Shown here: positions 1-9,191 of the stretch, piece by piece | Position numbering within the stretch: position 1 is the first letter of the stretch | How the letters are laid out: the number at the start of each line of letters is the position of its first letter | Source of the DNA: an uncultured Prevotella sp. | Lineage (GTDB): Bacteria > Bacteroidota > Bacteroidia > Bacteroidales > Bacteroidaceae | Reading direction: 5' to 3' | Assembly: GCA_946998205.1 (NCBI GenBank) | Contig: CAMPYJ010000001.1 | Coordinates: 75,246 to 139,245, forward strand | Length of the DNA: 64,000 nucleotides | The notes under the pieces: generated by a model | Seen by the model: only the letters and a program-made list of their open reading frames with translations | What the model was told of the DNA's origin: nothing | Databases searched by the model: none | Made by a program: the position numbers and the translations under genes

Positions 1-36
1 TTCAAAGTTCTTTTAGGCGACATGGTGTCTACAATC

Positions 37-2175
37 TCAGAATTTCAGAATTTTCCTTCCGTTCGACATGTATATCCCCTTTGGCAGCGCATCAAGTTTA
101 GTTCCTGCAAACTGACCATTGAGATTATAAATTTTTGAACACTGATGGGTGTCGGTCTTCGCATCAAGCAGCCTGATGCCGTTTTCCGTCTTGTTCGCAG
201 GTCCTATCACCTTTACGTCATCCAAGAAAAAACGGTTGTAAGGTACAAACTGGATGGTCGACGCTCCTGTTCCCGTGAAAGAAACCTTGATGGTAGTCCA
301 CCGCCCCCTTTCTAACGTAAAGACTCCCAACAGCGAGTCGTTGACGCGCACATCCAACGTGTTAACATCTTTTCCAAAAGGTGCAGCTACGAAGATGAGC
401 GTGTCTTTACCGTACGCATCAAATTCGGGTGTCAACACGGTGCCGTTCTTTGACGATGTGCCAAACTTCGCACATCGGTCGCCACCGAATGCGGTGCCAG
501 ACGGCACATACCAGCCATCCATATCCGTCATGAAACCATTCTTGCTCCGAGCCACCTGCCCACCAAACCTGCCGTCATTTCCACCCGTACCCTTACACCT
601 GTCGAATGTTTCGTGGAATAGAATGCCGTCAGACGATGCCTGATTCGGTTTTGTCGAGGCTGCGAGCACCTTGAAACGGAAGGATATGGTTCCGTCGTCA
701 TTTCTCGTAATCTCTTTCACGTCCTTATTCATGAAATAGGTTCCCCGTCTATTCGCATTGTACAAGCTGGCCGCAGGCTTAGAGTTCGCAGTCAGACTGT
801 CGTTAGTCTTATACGGATAGGTGTCTCCAGCAATCTCCGAAGCACTATAATTACCCCACATGTTGAGATAGGCATCAGAATTGTCAGCGTGGAAAATGGT
901 ACATCTTTGATGATCTTTCTGACCGTTAACCGTATTGTCGGCCCATGCCTTGGCATCAAAATCAACATGCAGAATCAGCAACCCTTCTCCGCCAAGTCCT
1001 GCATCCCAACCTGTCTTTCGTCTGTTTTCCAACAAATAACATTCGTTTCTATTGTTTTCGTCGTAAATGACATACGCCTCGCCTTGCTCACTGAGCGGCT
1101 TCATGTTCGTGACAGTGAGGTCGCTGGCAAGCTCAACAGGATTCAGCCAACCTAAATAAGCACGCTCATAACTGGTATAACCAGCCGGAACGAAGCCATC
1201 ACCGTTATAACATCCTTGAGCCATCAAATCCCACGAAAGCATGCCATAAGCCTCACCATCAAGCGTGTCGTACATGTCAGGCAAACCCAACACATGCGAA
1301 AGCTCATGACAGATGGTTCCGATGCCTTCTATTTGTGTTCGTGAAGACAATTCAGGTCCGCACGCATAAGAATCGATTGTCACCTGATCCAAGTTAAAAT
1401 CAAAGTTGGATTCAGACAGCTCCGCCTGATGCGGCCACACCCGTTTGGAGTCTTGACCTTCTGTTGAATTTTCGCCTTGACCGGCATACAGCACGTACAG
1501 AACATCCACCACCCCGTCATGGTCCCAATCGTAATCTCGAAAATCCACCTCCGCATCTGCACCCATGCAAGCCTCCCGTATCATTTCTTGCGGCCTGACA
1601 TCGTAGCCTTCGCGGTCGTTGGCGCCATAATAAGCATAGCCTTTCTTCATGCGTATCGGCCCCGCGACATCAAAGGTCAAGTCAAATTTTCCTCTGCTCT
1701 GGTCCAGGAAATAGTCTCTCACACTTCCCTTAAATCCCAATTCGTGCACAAATCCCTGCTTGTTGGCTATCTGTTGATAAAGCTCTTTTGTATGTTTCGC
1801 ATTGAATTCGGCATCATCAAAATCCACCAAAATCATCAAACCTTTTTTCTTTCCTTCACAGTCAACATGCTTTTGTCCAAAAGAAACACGCTTTTCAGCA
1901 TGTCTTCGAGCGGCAGCTCTGCATGTTTTTTCAACAGCTTTTCCAGCTAATGTTGTGAAATCGGCATGACGATAGGCTTGAAGTTGTTCGTCAAAAACGT
2001 ATCTCTTACCATCCTCAGTCTCCATGTAATGCAGGTGTTCATCGCCTTTGAGCATCGCCCGCACCTCTACTCCACTCGCAAGACGAATGACTCTCCACCC
2101 ACACTTTTTTACTGGTATGGCGACACCCCATTGCATCATCCATATAAATAATAAAACGGAAAATGCTCTTTTCAT
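37..2175 (-). CDS. Secreted M6-family metalloprotease
   Basis: This 712-residue protein is a secreted zinc protease of the M6 (immune inhibitor A-like) family. Residues 1-20 form a signal peptide. The zinc site HELSHVLGLPD starts at about residue 290, and its HExxH motif is followed by the glycine and aspartate typical of metzincin-like M6 enzymes. The last 35 residues (from KIYNLNGQ to the basic GRKILKF end) resemble a type A T9SS sorting domain, so export and surface anchoring or release by type IX secretion is inferred. Its stop lies near the window edge and the gene is complete. A possible minus-strand -7 box (TATTTTTG, 2196-2203) lies just upstream. The next minus-strand gene upstream ends at its own terminator, so this gene is probably monocistronic. 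The protease call is firm; the substrate is unknown. Confidence 0.9.
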   Translation of the reverse strand: MKRAFSVLLFIWMMQWGVAIPVKKCGWRVIRLASGVEVRAMLKGDEHLHYMETEDGKRYVFDEQLQAYRHADFTTLAGKAVEKTCRAAARRHAEKRVSFGQKHVDCEGKKKGLMILVDFDDAEFNAKHTKELYQQIANKQGFVHELGFKGSVRDYFLDQSRGKFDLTFDVAGPIRMKKGYAYYGANDREGYDVRPQEMIREACMGADAEVDFRDYDWDHDGVVDVLYVLYAGQGENSTEGQDSKRVWPHQAELSESNFDFNLDQVTIDSYACGPELSSRTQIEGIGTICHELSHVLGLPDMYDTLDGEAYGMLSWDLMAQGCYNGDGFVPAGYTSYERAYLGWLNPVELASDLTVTNMKPLSEQGEAYVIYDENNRNECYLLENRRKTGWDAGLGGEGLLILHVDFDAKAWADNTVNGQKDHQRCTIFHADNSDAYLNMWGNYSASEIAGDTYPYKTNDSLTANSKPAASLYNANRRGTYFMNKDVKEITRNDDGTISFRFKVLAASTKPNQASSDGILFHETFDRCKGTGGNDGRFGGQVARSKNGFMTDMDGWYVPSGTAFGGDRCAKFGTSSKNGTVLTPEFDAYGKDTLIFVAAPFGKDVNTLDVRVNDSLLGVFTLERGRWTTIKVSFTGTGASTIQFVPYNRFFLDDVKVIGPANKTENGIRLLDAKTDTHQCSKIYNLNGQFAGTKLDALPKGIYMSNGRKILKF

Positions 2176-2353
2176 ACATTAGTTCTATTTGTTTACAAAA
2201 ATAATGAAAAGATTTTTAAAAGTATCGCATGCATCCAATATTTGCATCTTTCACATGAGCAAATAACCTTTATACGCAGTATACATAAAAGGGCTATATC
2301 ATAAAATTGCAAGACGGCAAATACGGGATGCTTTCGCGTTAATTTTTCGCGAC

Positions 2354-2394
2354 AAAAAAAAGAGAGGTACCTTGTATATTGATACTCTCTCTTT
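2354..2394 (-). terminator. Intrinsic terminator of the Skp/OmpH-like gene
   Basis: Read on the minus strand, an AAAGAGAG stem pairs with CTCTCTTT across a loop of about 20 nt and is followed by an unbroken run of eight T. It lies about 50 nt after the stop of the gene ending at 2441. Confidence 0.75.
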
Positions 2395-2440
2395 CATCAT
2401 GTATGATGACAATATAGGAAACTGTGCAAAAGAAACTTGC

Positions 2441-3058
2441 TTATTTCTTTGCGTCAGCTTTTTTCTTTGCGTCAATAGACTTATAAGCCTTATTCAAACC
2501 GGCGATTACATCCTTGGTGATATCATATCTCTTGTCGGCATACAGCAGATTGTCTCCAGCCTTGGAAAGAATAAGACTGTATTTCTTATCCTTGTTATAG
2601 CTTGCCAGAAAGTGCTGAATGGAGTCGCGGAGAGCCTTGTTGTACTTATCGGTCTCTGTTTGAAACTCATTACTCAGACGCTGATTGAGAGCCTGAAGGT
2701 CGGCACTTTGCTTCTGCAATCCAGCCTGAATGGATTCAGCCTGGTCGCGTGTGTATGCGTTCTGTTGAAGCTTCTGCTGGAAGTTGGCGGCCGCTTGTTG
2801 CAACTGGCTCTGCTTTGCAGCCAATGTATTCTGAATGTTTTGTCCCTTCTTCTGCAAAATCAAGCTGTAATCCTTGCAGAACTTGTACTGAGTCATTACA
2901 CTGTCTACCTCAACATAGGCGATTTTCATGTCAGCAGGAACACCTGCCGTTGCACCTTCAGACGTCTTATCTACCTGAGGTTTTGAGTTGTCACAAGCCG
3001 CGAAAGCCAATGTTGCGAGAGCTGCAACCGCCACCGAACGGATAATCTTTTTCTTCAT
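2441..3058 (-). CDS. Skp/OmpH-family periplasmic chaperone-like lipoprotein
   Basis: This 205-residue protein begins with a lipoprotein signal (lipobox FAAC, Cys22). After the motif MKIAYVEVDSVMTQYKFCKD, characteristic of OmpH/Skp proteins, comes a long Gln/Lys/Leu-rich coiled coil (about residues 75-150) and a C-terminal segment with YADKRYDITKDVIAGLNKAY. Skp-type proteins hold unfolded outer-membrane proteins in the periplasm. The lipid anchor differs from the soluble E. coli Skp but is seen in Bacteroidetes homologues. It has its own terminator at 2354-2394 and is probably monocistronic. Family assignment is good; the chaperone role is inferred from the family. Confidence 0.85.
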   Translation of the reverse strand: MKKKIIRSVAVAALATLAFAACDNSKPQVDKTSEGATAGVPADMKIAYVEVDSVMTQYKFCKDYSLILQKKGQNIQNTLAAKQSQLQQAAANFQQKLQQNAYTRDQAESIQAGLQKQSADLQALNQRLSNEFQTETDKYNKALRDSIQHFLASYNKDKKYSLILSKAGDNLLYADKRYDITKDVIAGLNKAYKSIDAKKKADAKK

Positions 3059-3135
3059 TTTATATTCTGATATTTAATTGTTTACTTATTATTATGCTTC
3101 ATGACCTTGACAGCATGCTGCCCATGACATCCACT

Positions 3136-3330
3136 TCAAAACGCCTTATCCTGCTTTCTTGCCTCTCTGTCTTGATCTACCACACAATGAATGCCTCGCT
3201 TTTTCATAGCGTCACTGTCATGTATGTGCATGGAATCAAACTTTCCATTCTTCTGAAAAATCAATTTAACAGCCATCAATGCAATACATATTGCAATTAT
3301 TAACATGCTAAGAAGTAATGTTTTCAGCAT
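3136..3330 (-). CDS. Small conserved single-pass membrane protein
   Basis: This 64-residue protein has one N-terminal membrane segment (about residues 3-24, Leu/Ile/Ala-rich) followed by a basic, His-rich tail with MHIHDSDAMKKRGIHCVVDQDREAR. Similar short proteins, with a hydrophobic N-terminus and a 'K-GI-C---QD-EA' tail, are common in Bacteroidetes; this is from memory and not searched. A well-formed minus-strand promoter immediately upstream (3373-3403) supports it being a real gene. The overlapping plus-strand frame has no protein-like features. The function is unknown. Confidence 0.7.
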   Translation of the reverse strand: MLKTLLLSMLIIAICIALMAVKLIFQKNGKFDSMHIHDSDAMKKRGIHCVVDQDREARKQDKAF

Positions 3331-3372
3331 TTCTTATTATATTTGCAGTGTCACTTTGTCATTTTATTGTGG

Positions 3373-3403
3373 CAAAGATAGTGCAAATAGAGCAATATAC
3401 AAA
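3373..3403 (-). promoter_or_regulatory. Bacteroidetes-type promoter of the 64-residue membrane protein gene
   Basis: On the minus strand, TTTG (3403-3400) is followed after 19 nt by TATCTTTG (3380-3373). This matches the Bacteroidetes consensus of TTTG, 19-21 nt, then TAnnTTTG. The start codon is about 43 nt downstream. Confidence 0.75.
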
Positions 3404-3423
3404 ATAAAATAAGAAAAAATAGT

Positions 3424-4884
3424 ATGGAAAAGAAAGACTTACAACCAGCCTGCGTCTTTAAGCAGTTCGCCAAGATTAACGAGATACCGCGCCCTTCCAA
3501 GCGTGAGGAAAAGATGATAGAATACCTCAGAGAATTTGGCAAGAGCCACCATTTGGAAACGTCAGTAGATGAAACAGGCAACGTGATTATCCGCAAACCA
3601 GCCACCAAAGGCTACGAGGACCGTGCGACGGTAATACTTCAGAGCCACATGGACATGGTGTGCGACAAACTTGTGGACGTTGAGTTCGACTTCGATAAGG
3701 ATGCCATTCAGACCTACATCGACGGCGAATGGCTCACCGCCAAGGGCACAACGCTCGGTGCAGACGATGGCATCGGCGTGGCCATGGAATTGGCCGTACT
3801 CGAAAGTGACGACATCGAACACGGCCCGATAGAATGTGTTTTTACCACAGATGAAGAGACACAACTAACGGGAGCGTTGGGGATGAAAGCGGGATTCATG
3901 ACGGGCGAATACCTCATCAACTTAGATTCTGAAGACGAAGGCAAGATATTTGTAAGCTGTGCGGGTGGACGCAGCACCATCGCCACATTCGATTACAAGG
4001 CGGAAGAGGCACCGAAAAACCACTTCTTCATGCAAATCTCACTGAAAGGTTTGGTGGGAGGCCACTCTGGGGATGACATCAACAAGAAGCGCGCCAATGC
4101 CATCAAGGTCTTAGCGAGATTTCTTTTCAACGAACAAGAGAAGTTTGATTTGCGCTTAGCAAGTTTTAATAGTGGCAAATTGCACAACGCCATCCCGCGT
4201 GACGGAAAGGTTGTGTTCGCCGTTCCCAATGATGCGAAAGAGCAAGTGCGTGCCGATTGGAATGTTTTCCATCATGACGTGATGCAGGAGTTTCACGTTA
4301 CAGATACCGACATGGTGTTCAACATGGAAAGTACCGAGCCTCAACAGGTGCTTCCAAAGGACGTAAGCAGCAAACTGATACTGGCTCTGCAAGCCGTTGA
4401 CAATGGCATCTTTGCCATGTGCCAAGATGAGTTGCTGGCTGGTTTGGTTGAAACATCAAGCAACGTGGCGGCGGTGAAGACCTTGGATGGGAAGGTTGAA
4501 ATCCTGTCGTCGCAACGCAGCAACGTGATGAGCAATTTGGAAAATATGTGTAACACCGTGAAGGCTGCTTATCAATTGGCAGGCGCTAAGGTGGAACAAA
4601 CCGATGGCTATCCAGCTTGGAACATGAATCCAGACAGCAAATTAGTGAAGCTGACGGTCGAGGCTTACAAGAAATTGTTCAACAAAGAGCCGGAGGTGTT
4701 GGGCATTCATGCAGGTCTTGAGTGCGGTTTGTTCTCCGAACGTTATCCTCATATCGACATGGTTAGTTTCGGGCCCACGCTTCGTTTCGTTCATACACCC
4801 GATGAACGTTTGCTCATCCCTACCGTACAAATGGTGTGGAATCACCTTCTCGAGATATTGAAGAACATCCCTCTGCGCAAATAA
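3424..4884 (+). CDS. pepD: Aminoacyl-histidine dipeptidase (PepD, M20 family)
   Basis: This 486-residue cytosolic zinc dipeptidase cleaves Xaa-His and related dipeptides. The M20C hallmarks are present in order: LQSHMDMVC (about residues 73-81, metal His and Asp), GADDGIGVAM (about 113-122, bridging Asp), and TDEETQLTGALGM (about 142-154, catalytic and metal Glu). HAGLECGLF and FGPTLRFVHTPDE near the C-terminus carry the remaining ligands. The length fits PepD (about 485). The gene is monocistronic, with an intrinsic terminator at 4901-4945 and then a palindromic mobile element. Nothing unusual is seen. Confidence 0.95.
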   Translation: MEKKDLQPACVFKQFAKINEIPRPSKREEKMIEYLREFGKSHHLETSVDETGNVIIRKPATKGYEDRATVILQSHMDMVCDKLVDVEFDFDKDAIQTYIDGEWLTAKGTTLGADDGIGVAMELAVLESDDIEHGPIECVFTTDEETQLTGALGMKAGFMTGEYLINLDSEDEGKIFVSCAGGRSTIATFDYKAEEAPKNHFFMQISLKGLVGGHSGDDINKKRANAIKVLARFLFNEQEKFDLRLASFNSGKLHNAIPRDGKVVFAVPNDAKEQVRADWNVFHHDVMQEFHVTDTDMVFNMESTEPQQVLPKDVSSKLILALQAVDNGIFAMCQDELLAGLVETSSNVAAVKTLDGKVEILSSQRSNVMSNLENMCNTVKAAYQLAGAKVEQTDGYPAWNMNPDSKLVKLTVEAYKKLFNKEPEVLGIHAGLECGLFSERYPHIDMVSFGPTLRFVHTPDERLLIPTVQMVWNHLLEILKNIPLRK

Positions 4885-4900
4885 TGCGAGTAAACAGCGA

Positions 4901-4945
4901 AAATGGATTCATGGTTTCAACCGATACCGTGAATCCATTTTTCAT
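4901..4945 (+). terminator. Intrinsic terminator of pepD
   Basis: A 15-bp stem, AAATGGATTCATGGT (4901-4915) with ACCGTGAATCCATTT (4926-4940), has one mismatch and a 10-nt loop and runs into a T-tract. It begins 16 nt after the pepD stop. Confidence 0.85.
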
Positions 4946-4978
4946 GCTCTTTACATTCCTCTTTACCAAGAAGTTTAA

Positions 4979-5171
4979 GGGCGGTTCTATAAATTAGCTT
5001 TGTCAGATTGCGAGGCTGTTTTTGTGGTCAATTTGTTTGTGAGTGAAGGAGTATAGCGGGCTATACGACTGAACGAACAAACAAATTGAACCAAAAAGAG
5101 ACCGCAAGATGACAAAACGTAAACTGTCCAACATACAAAAAACTTTACGGCGGTAATTTATAGAACCGCCC
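4979..5171 (+). mobile_element. Palindromic MITE-like element, copy 1 (short form, 193 bp)
   Basis: This copy is the reference for orientation. It opens with GGGCGGTTCTATAAATTA (4979-4996) and closes with the exact reverse complement (5154-5171). The central palindrome GTATAGCGGGCTATAC lies near 5051-5066, and the two arms are imperfect complements along their length, so the element can fold into one long hairpin. It is flanked on both sides by TTAA (4975-4978 and 5172-5175), consistent with a 4-bp target duplication. It lies between the pepD terminator and the convergent helicase gene and encodes nothing. Together with the terminator it fills the 324-nt gap between these genes. Confidence 0.85.
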
Positions 5172-5208
5172 TTAAGACATTAAACTGAGCTTACAACCCT
5201 CTCTACCC

Positions 5209-7914
5209 TCATTCTTCGAAGAATTGCAGTATTGGCGTCATGAAGGGAGTGATGTCGCGCGGGTGAGAACGATTGTAATAGTCAATCCTTGTGGTCGACC
5301 AAGCCACATAAAGTCGTTTCTTGGCCCGCGTCATGGCTACATAAAATTTACGTTTGTCTTCGGCCAACAGCCGTTCGTTGTTTTGATTGTAGTAGTTGGG
5401 ATAGCGCCCGTCAACGGCATCAAAGATGATGACATTGTCAAATTCCAGTCCTTTTGCCTTGTGAACGGTTGTCACGAAGATACACTCTTGCAGCGTTTGA
5501 CTGTTGCACAAGTCGGCCTCTTTCAGCGTGTTTATTTCCGTGACGTATGCCCACAACTGCTCCACCAACGAGGGTGCCGCTGCCTGGTCAATGACATCAT
5601 CCGTGAGAAACTGCGTGACATAATGCAATTTATCTTGCGGTTCCAACAGTTTTTCGCTACAAAGAAACGTATAAAAACGTTGCATTTCCCGCACCAACAC
5701 AGGCTCATCGCCAGTTTTTTCTCGCTGATACAGCCGCTGTTTGGCCGCATTGTATATATCTGAATAGTTTTTTCGCAACACCTCTGCCCGCTTCTTGAAC
5801 CGCGGATGGCGTATCCATTCCAACTGAGAAGGCACCATGAGTTTGGCTTTTCCATAGCAGTGGCGCACCACATTGCACGTTGCGTCAACGTCGGCATCAG
5901 CCAAATGGGCGTTTTCTCCTTCCAAATGCAACACCGAGAGCAAGTGCTTGAGCTTGTACTCACGCAGGTTTGGTTCCAATAACCGAACGAGTTTGAGCGA
6001 ATCCAGATAGCGTGGACACTGCTCTTTCAACGATATGGCGGGCAAATAGCGTTGCAGATTGAAATCCAGAATATGATAATCGTAGTCAGCATTGTGTCCC
6101 AACAGCATGCTGTCGCCCACATAATCCATGAACATCCGCAACCCTTCAGCGTGACTATGCAGCACATGTCGCTGCATTTCAGCAATCAATGGATTTTCTA
6201 TCTCTCCCAGTTGTTGCGGGATGTCACGGTCGGTTTCCATAAAAACGACAAACGACGAGCCGGGAACCACTTTCCCCTGCCGCATCCTGACAGCTGCAAT
6301 CTGCACGATGTCGTCCTCAAAAACATTCAGTCCGGTGGTCTCTGTGTCGAACACCACAATATCCTGCTGCTCGTAACACTTTACAAATTCCTGCACATAA
6401 CTGCTCTCTGGATACGTCAGAAGGTCGGTTGGCAGCATCGCCCTGTCCAACAATCCCCGCACAAAGCCACGCGCTGCCGCATTGCTCTCAAAGACATGCA
6501 GCCCCTTGAACAAGCGTGACCAGCCGATGAAGTTGTGCTCGTTGGTCAAAACATTCAGGTGCGCCAACAGCAACTTCACGCCCTGCGAGGCGAACAAATC
6601 ATCTCCCGACACCTTAAAATGCGATAATGACAAGTCGTTCAACGCCCCGCTCATCAATTCTGCATCGGCATTGGCACTCACGATGACCGCCGTTGTTTCC
6701 GTCTCATCCGCAGCTTTCAACCGAGACACCACATCGGCAACGTCACGATATTCCGAGTCAATGGTCACGCTATCCATCACTTGCAACTCATCTCCTTTGC
6801 GCTGGGGAAGATAATTGGTCGTTGGCAGCACATTTTTGTCTATTCCCAGCTGCTGTTCGGCATACACATTGAACACGTCAAGCAGATATTGAGGTGAACG
6901 ATGGTTGACAAACAGCCGGTGAAAATGTCCCTCACAACGCTCCCTCAGGGCGTCCAGCGTGCTCATCTTCGCACCCATGAACGAAAAAATGGCCTGCTGC
7001 TCGTCACCCAGATACATCACGGTGCGGAAGTCGCTGCTTGTAAATCCGTCGACAAGTGCCAGCTGCAACGGGTTGAGGTCTTGCACCTCGTCAACCTGTA
7101 TCCAGTCATACCGCTTCAGCTCATGCTTGTCGTCAGCCCGCAACGCATCGTAAGTAAGCATCAACAAGTCCTCAAAATCCAGCAGCTTGTTCTCTTTTTT
7201 GTATGCCATATAATGCCGCGCCTGCTCCATCTTTTTCAGCAAGGCGCCAATGTCACGCTGACTTCCCAGGTCGTATGCCTCGGTCTGGATAAGGTCCTCG
7301 TACACATCCGAATGCCTGAACACATCCAACATCGTGGCAGGCGACATCTCCATTTGCTGCACTTGGCACAACGTGAGCAACGCCGTCACGTCCCTTGCCG
7401 TCACACATTCAGGGTGTAGACGCAGTTTTTTGGGATGTTCGTACACCAGTTGATGGATGAATCCCGCAAAATGGAACACCTCTATATATTCACTTTTCGC
7501 TCGATAGTTCGCCTGCACCGCGTATTCATCCTCATCCCGATAGCGAGCCAGGATGCTGAAGGCATCTTCATCGTCAATAACCGAACTCTCGGCAGGCACC
7601 AAACTGTTGTCGAACAAGAATTTGGAACAAAAACGATGCACGTTTCCCACATACACCTCGCTCACGCCCTCATCCACAATATGCGCCTCAATACGTTCTT
7701 TCATGCCACGGGCAGCGCGGTTGGTGAACGTCAAACACAGCATCTTATCGAACGGCATTCCTTGTTCGTGTGCCCTGCGAATGCGCTCGGTGAGAATTTG
7801 TGTCTTACCGCATCCCGGCGGAGCCAGCACCAGATGATAACCTCCCTCGGCCCGTATCACCTCTTGCTGAAACCGGTCGGGCGTAAAAATTGTCTGAATT
7901 TCATTCGTGTTCAT
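5209..7914 (-). CDS. UvrD/Rep-type helicase with an embedded DEDDh exonuclease domain
   Basis: This is a superfamily 1A DNA helicase of about 901 residues. The motifs are Walker A PPGCGKTQ near the N-terminus, motif Ia FTNRAARGMKERI, Walker B VDEVQDLNPLQ, motif III LGDEQQAIFSFMGA, motif IV FVNHRSPQYLLD, motif V VHKAKGLEFDNVIIFD and motif VI KRKFYVAMTRAKKRLYV. Between motifs IV and V (about residues 515-690) sits a complete DnaQ-like 3'-5' exonuclease: FDTETTGL, GHNADYDYHIL and HLADADVDA supply the DEDDh residues. It probably acts in DNA repair; the specific pathway is unknown. An earlier in-frame ATG at 7932 exists. The start at 7914 is preferred because a minus-strand -7 box (TAAATTTG, 7942-7949) would leave almost no leader for the earlier one. 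Confidence 0.9.
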   Translation of the reverse strand: MNTNEIQTIFTPDRFQQEVIRAEGGYHLVLAPPGCGKTQILTERIRRAHEQGMPFDKMLCLTFTNRAARGMKERIEAHIVDEGVSEVYVGNVHRFCSKFLFDNSLVPAESSVIDDEDAFSILARYRDEDEYAVQANYRAKSEYIEVFHFAGFIHQLVYEHPKKLRLHPECVTARDVTALLTLCQVQQMEMSPATMLDVFRHSDVYEDLIQTEAYDLGSQRDIGALLKKMEQARHYMAYKKENKLLDFEDLLMLTYDALRADDKHELKRYDWIQVDEVQDLNPLQLALVDGFTSSDFRTVMYLGDEQQAIFSFMGAKMSTLDALRERCEGHFHRLFVNHRSPQYLLDVFNVYAEQQLGIDKNVLPTTNYLPQRKGDELQVMDSVTIDSEYRDVADVVSRLKAADETETTAVIVSANADAELMSGALNDLSLSHFKVSGDDLFASQGVKLLLAHLNVLTNEHNFIGWSRLFKGLHVFESNAAARGFVRGLLDRAMLPTDLLTYPESSYVQEFVKCYEQQDIVVFDTETTGLNVFEDDIVQIAAVRMRQGKVVPGSSFVVFMETDRDIPQQLGEIENPLIAEMQRHVLHSHAEGLRMFMDYVGDSMLLGHNADYDYHILDFNLQRYLPAISLKEQCPRYLDSLKLVRLLEPNLREYKLKHLLSVLHLEGENAHLADADVDATCNVVRHCYGKAKLMVPSQLEWIRHPRFKKRAEVLRKNYSDIYNAAKQRLYQREKTGDEPVLVREMQRFYTFLCSEKLLEPQDKLHYVTQFLTDDVIDQAAAPSLVEQLWAYVTEINTLKEADLCNSQTLQECIFVTTVHKAKGLEFDNVIIFDAVDGRYPNYYNQNNERLLAEDKRKFYVAMTRAKKRLYVAWSTTRIDYYNRSHPRDITPFMTPILQFFEE

Positions 7915-7991
7915 GGTCTGCGACCTAATCATTTAATAATACAAATTTATCAATTTTTATTTGATTTACCAGGCATTCTCCAAAAAAATAC

Positions 7992-7999
7992 TATATTTG
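7992..7999 (+). promoter_or_regulatory. Candidate -7 box for the EamA-family transporter
   Basis: TATATTTG matches the TAnnTTTG consensus 55 nt before the transporter start. No good -33 TTTG is seen at the usual distance, so support is partial. Confidence 0.4.
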
Positions 8000-8054
8000 C
8001 AATTGATTTATAGACGTTTAATAACCATTCACTCACAACGTAAACCTATCAAAC

Positions 8055-8954
8055 GTGATGAAAAATAAGAACAAAATACAAGCACACAGTGCCGTGATAC
8101 TGGCCAACGTAATCTTTGGTTTAGGCGTACCCGTTACCAAACTCTTGCTCGACCAATGGGTGTCGCCCATGGGATACATGCTCACCCGATGTCTCGGCGC
8201 TGCGGTGATTTTCTGGATCATCAGTCTGTTCATGCCCAAAGAGCCTGTTCAGCGCAAAGACTTGCTAATCATCATGCTGGGCGGTTTGCTTGGATTCGTG
8301 GTTTCACAAACGCTCACCGCCTGGGCTTTGGTATACACCACGCCCGTTTACTTCTCACTGATTGCCACGCTGACACCCGTCGCCACCATGCTGATGGCGG
8401 CAGCTTTTTTGAAAGAGACGATCAATGGCAAGAAGACGATGGGCGTACTCATCGGTATTGCCGGCGCGCTCTTGATGGTCTTCATGGGCTGGCAGGGCGG
8501 CTCGGGAACCAACGACGTGCTGGGCATCTTTCTCACTATTCTGAGTCTGCTCACCTGGGTAATCTATTTATTGATTACCCGAAACGTTTCTCAGAAGTAC
8601 TCGGCAGTGACCCAGATGAAGTGGATTTTCCTCGTTTCTACCCTCGCCGTACTGCCATTTGCCGCACCCGAATGGGGTCAGCAGAAACTTTTCTCTGCCG
8701 CATGGGCCTGGACAGGCGTAGCCGAAATGGCCTTCATCGTGCTGTTCGCCACCGTGATGGGCTACTTCGCCATACCGTTCGCCATGCGCTACCTGCCCGC
8801 TACCACCGTAAGCATTTACACCAATCTGCAACCGGTAGTCGCTTCGTTGGTAGCCATCTACATCGGACAGGATGTGCTGACATGGGACAAACCGGTGGCC
8901 GGCATTCTCGTTTTGCTGAGCGCTTATATCATCACCAGAAAGAACGTGGAATGA
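8055..8954 (+). CDS. EamA/DMT-family transporter (drug/metabolite exporter type)
   Basis: This 299-residue integral inner-membrane protein has about ten hydrophobic segments in two tandem EamA repeats (about residues 8-140 and 150-293). Typical family features include the start ILANVIFGLGVPVTK, the segment YTTPVYFSLIATLTPVATML ending repeat one, and the matching LPATTVSIYTNLQPVVA in repeat two. The length is usual for the family (about 290-300). Family members export amino acids, nucleobases or other small metabolites; the substrate cannot be told from the sequence. ATG codons at 8055 and 8058 are both possible starts. A palindromic element begins 6 nt after the stop codon. Confidence 0.9.
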   Translation: MMKNKNKIQAHSAVILANVIFGLGVPVTKLLLDQWVSPMGYMLTRCLGAAVIFWIISLFMPKEPVQRKDLLIIMLGGLLGFVVSQTLTAWALVYTTPVYFSLIATLTPVATMLMAAAFLKETINGKKTMGVLIGIAGALLMVFMGWQGGSGTNDVLGIFLTILSLLTWVIYLLITRNVSQKYSAVTQMKWIFLVSTLAVLPFAAPEWGQQKLFSAAWAWTGVAEMAFIVLFATVMGYFAIPFAMRYLPATTVSIYTNLQPVVASLVAIYIGQDVLTWDKPVAGILVLLSAYIITRKNVE

Positions 8955-8959
8955 TAAAA

Positions 8960-9152
8960 GGCTGGTTCTATAAATTACCACCGCACATAGTCATTAAATG
9001 TTTATGAAATACGTTTTGTTATCTTTTGGCTTCTTTTTGGTTCAAAATGTAAGTTCGTTCAGTCGTGTAGCTCGCTACACTCCTTCACTCTCTTGCATTT
9101 TGACCTCAAAAATAAGCTCAAAATCTAACAAAGCTAATTTATAGAACCAGCC
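8960..9152 (-). mobile_element. Palindromic MITE-like element, copy 2 (short form, 193 bp, reversed)
   Basis: The ends are GGCTGGTTCTATAAATTA (8960-8977) and its exact complement (9135-9152). Both ends carry the same paired change relative to other copies (GGGCGG to GGCTGG, CCGCCC to CCAGCC), so complementarity is kept. The flanks (AAAA and AAAC) are not a clean duplication. It sits 6 nt after the transporter stop and 39 nt before the next start. Confidence 0.85.
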
Positions 9153-9191
9153 AAACCACGAAAACACGCAAAAATCGTACACATCACCACT

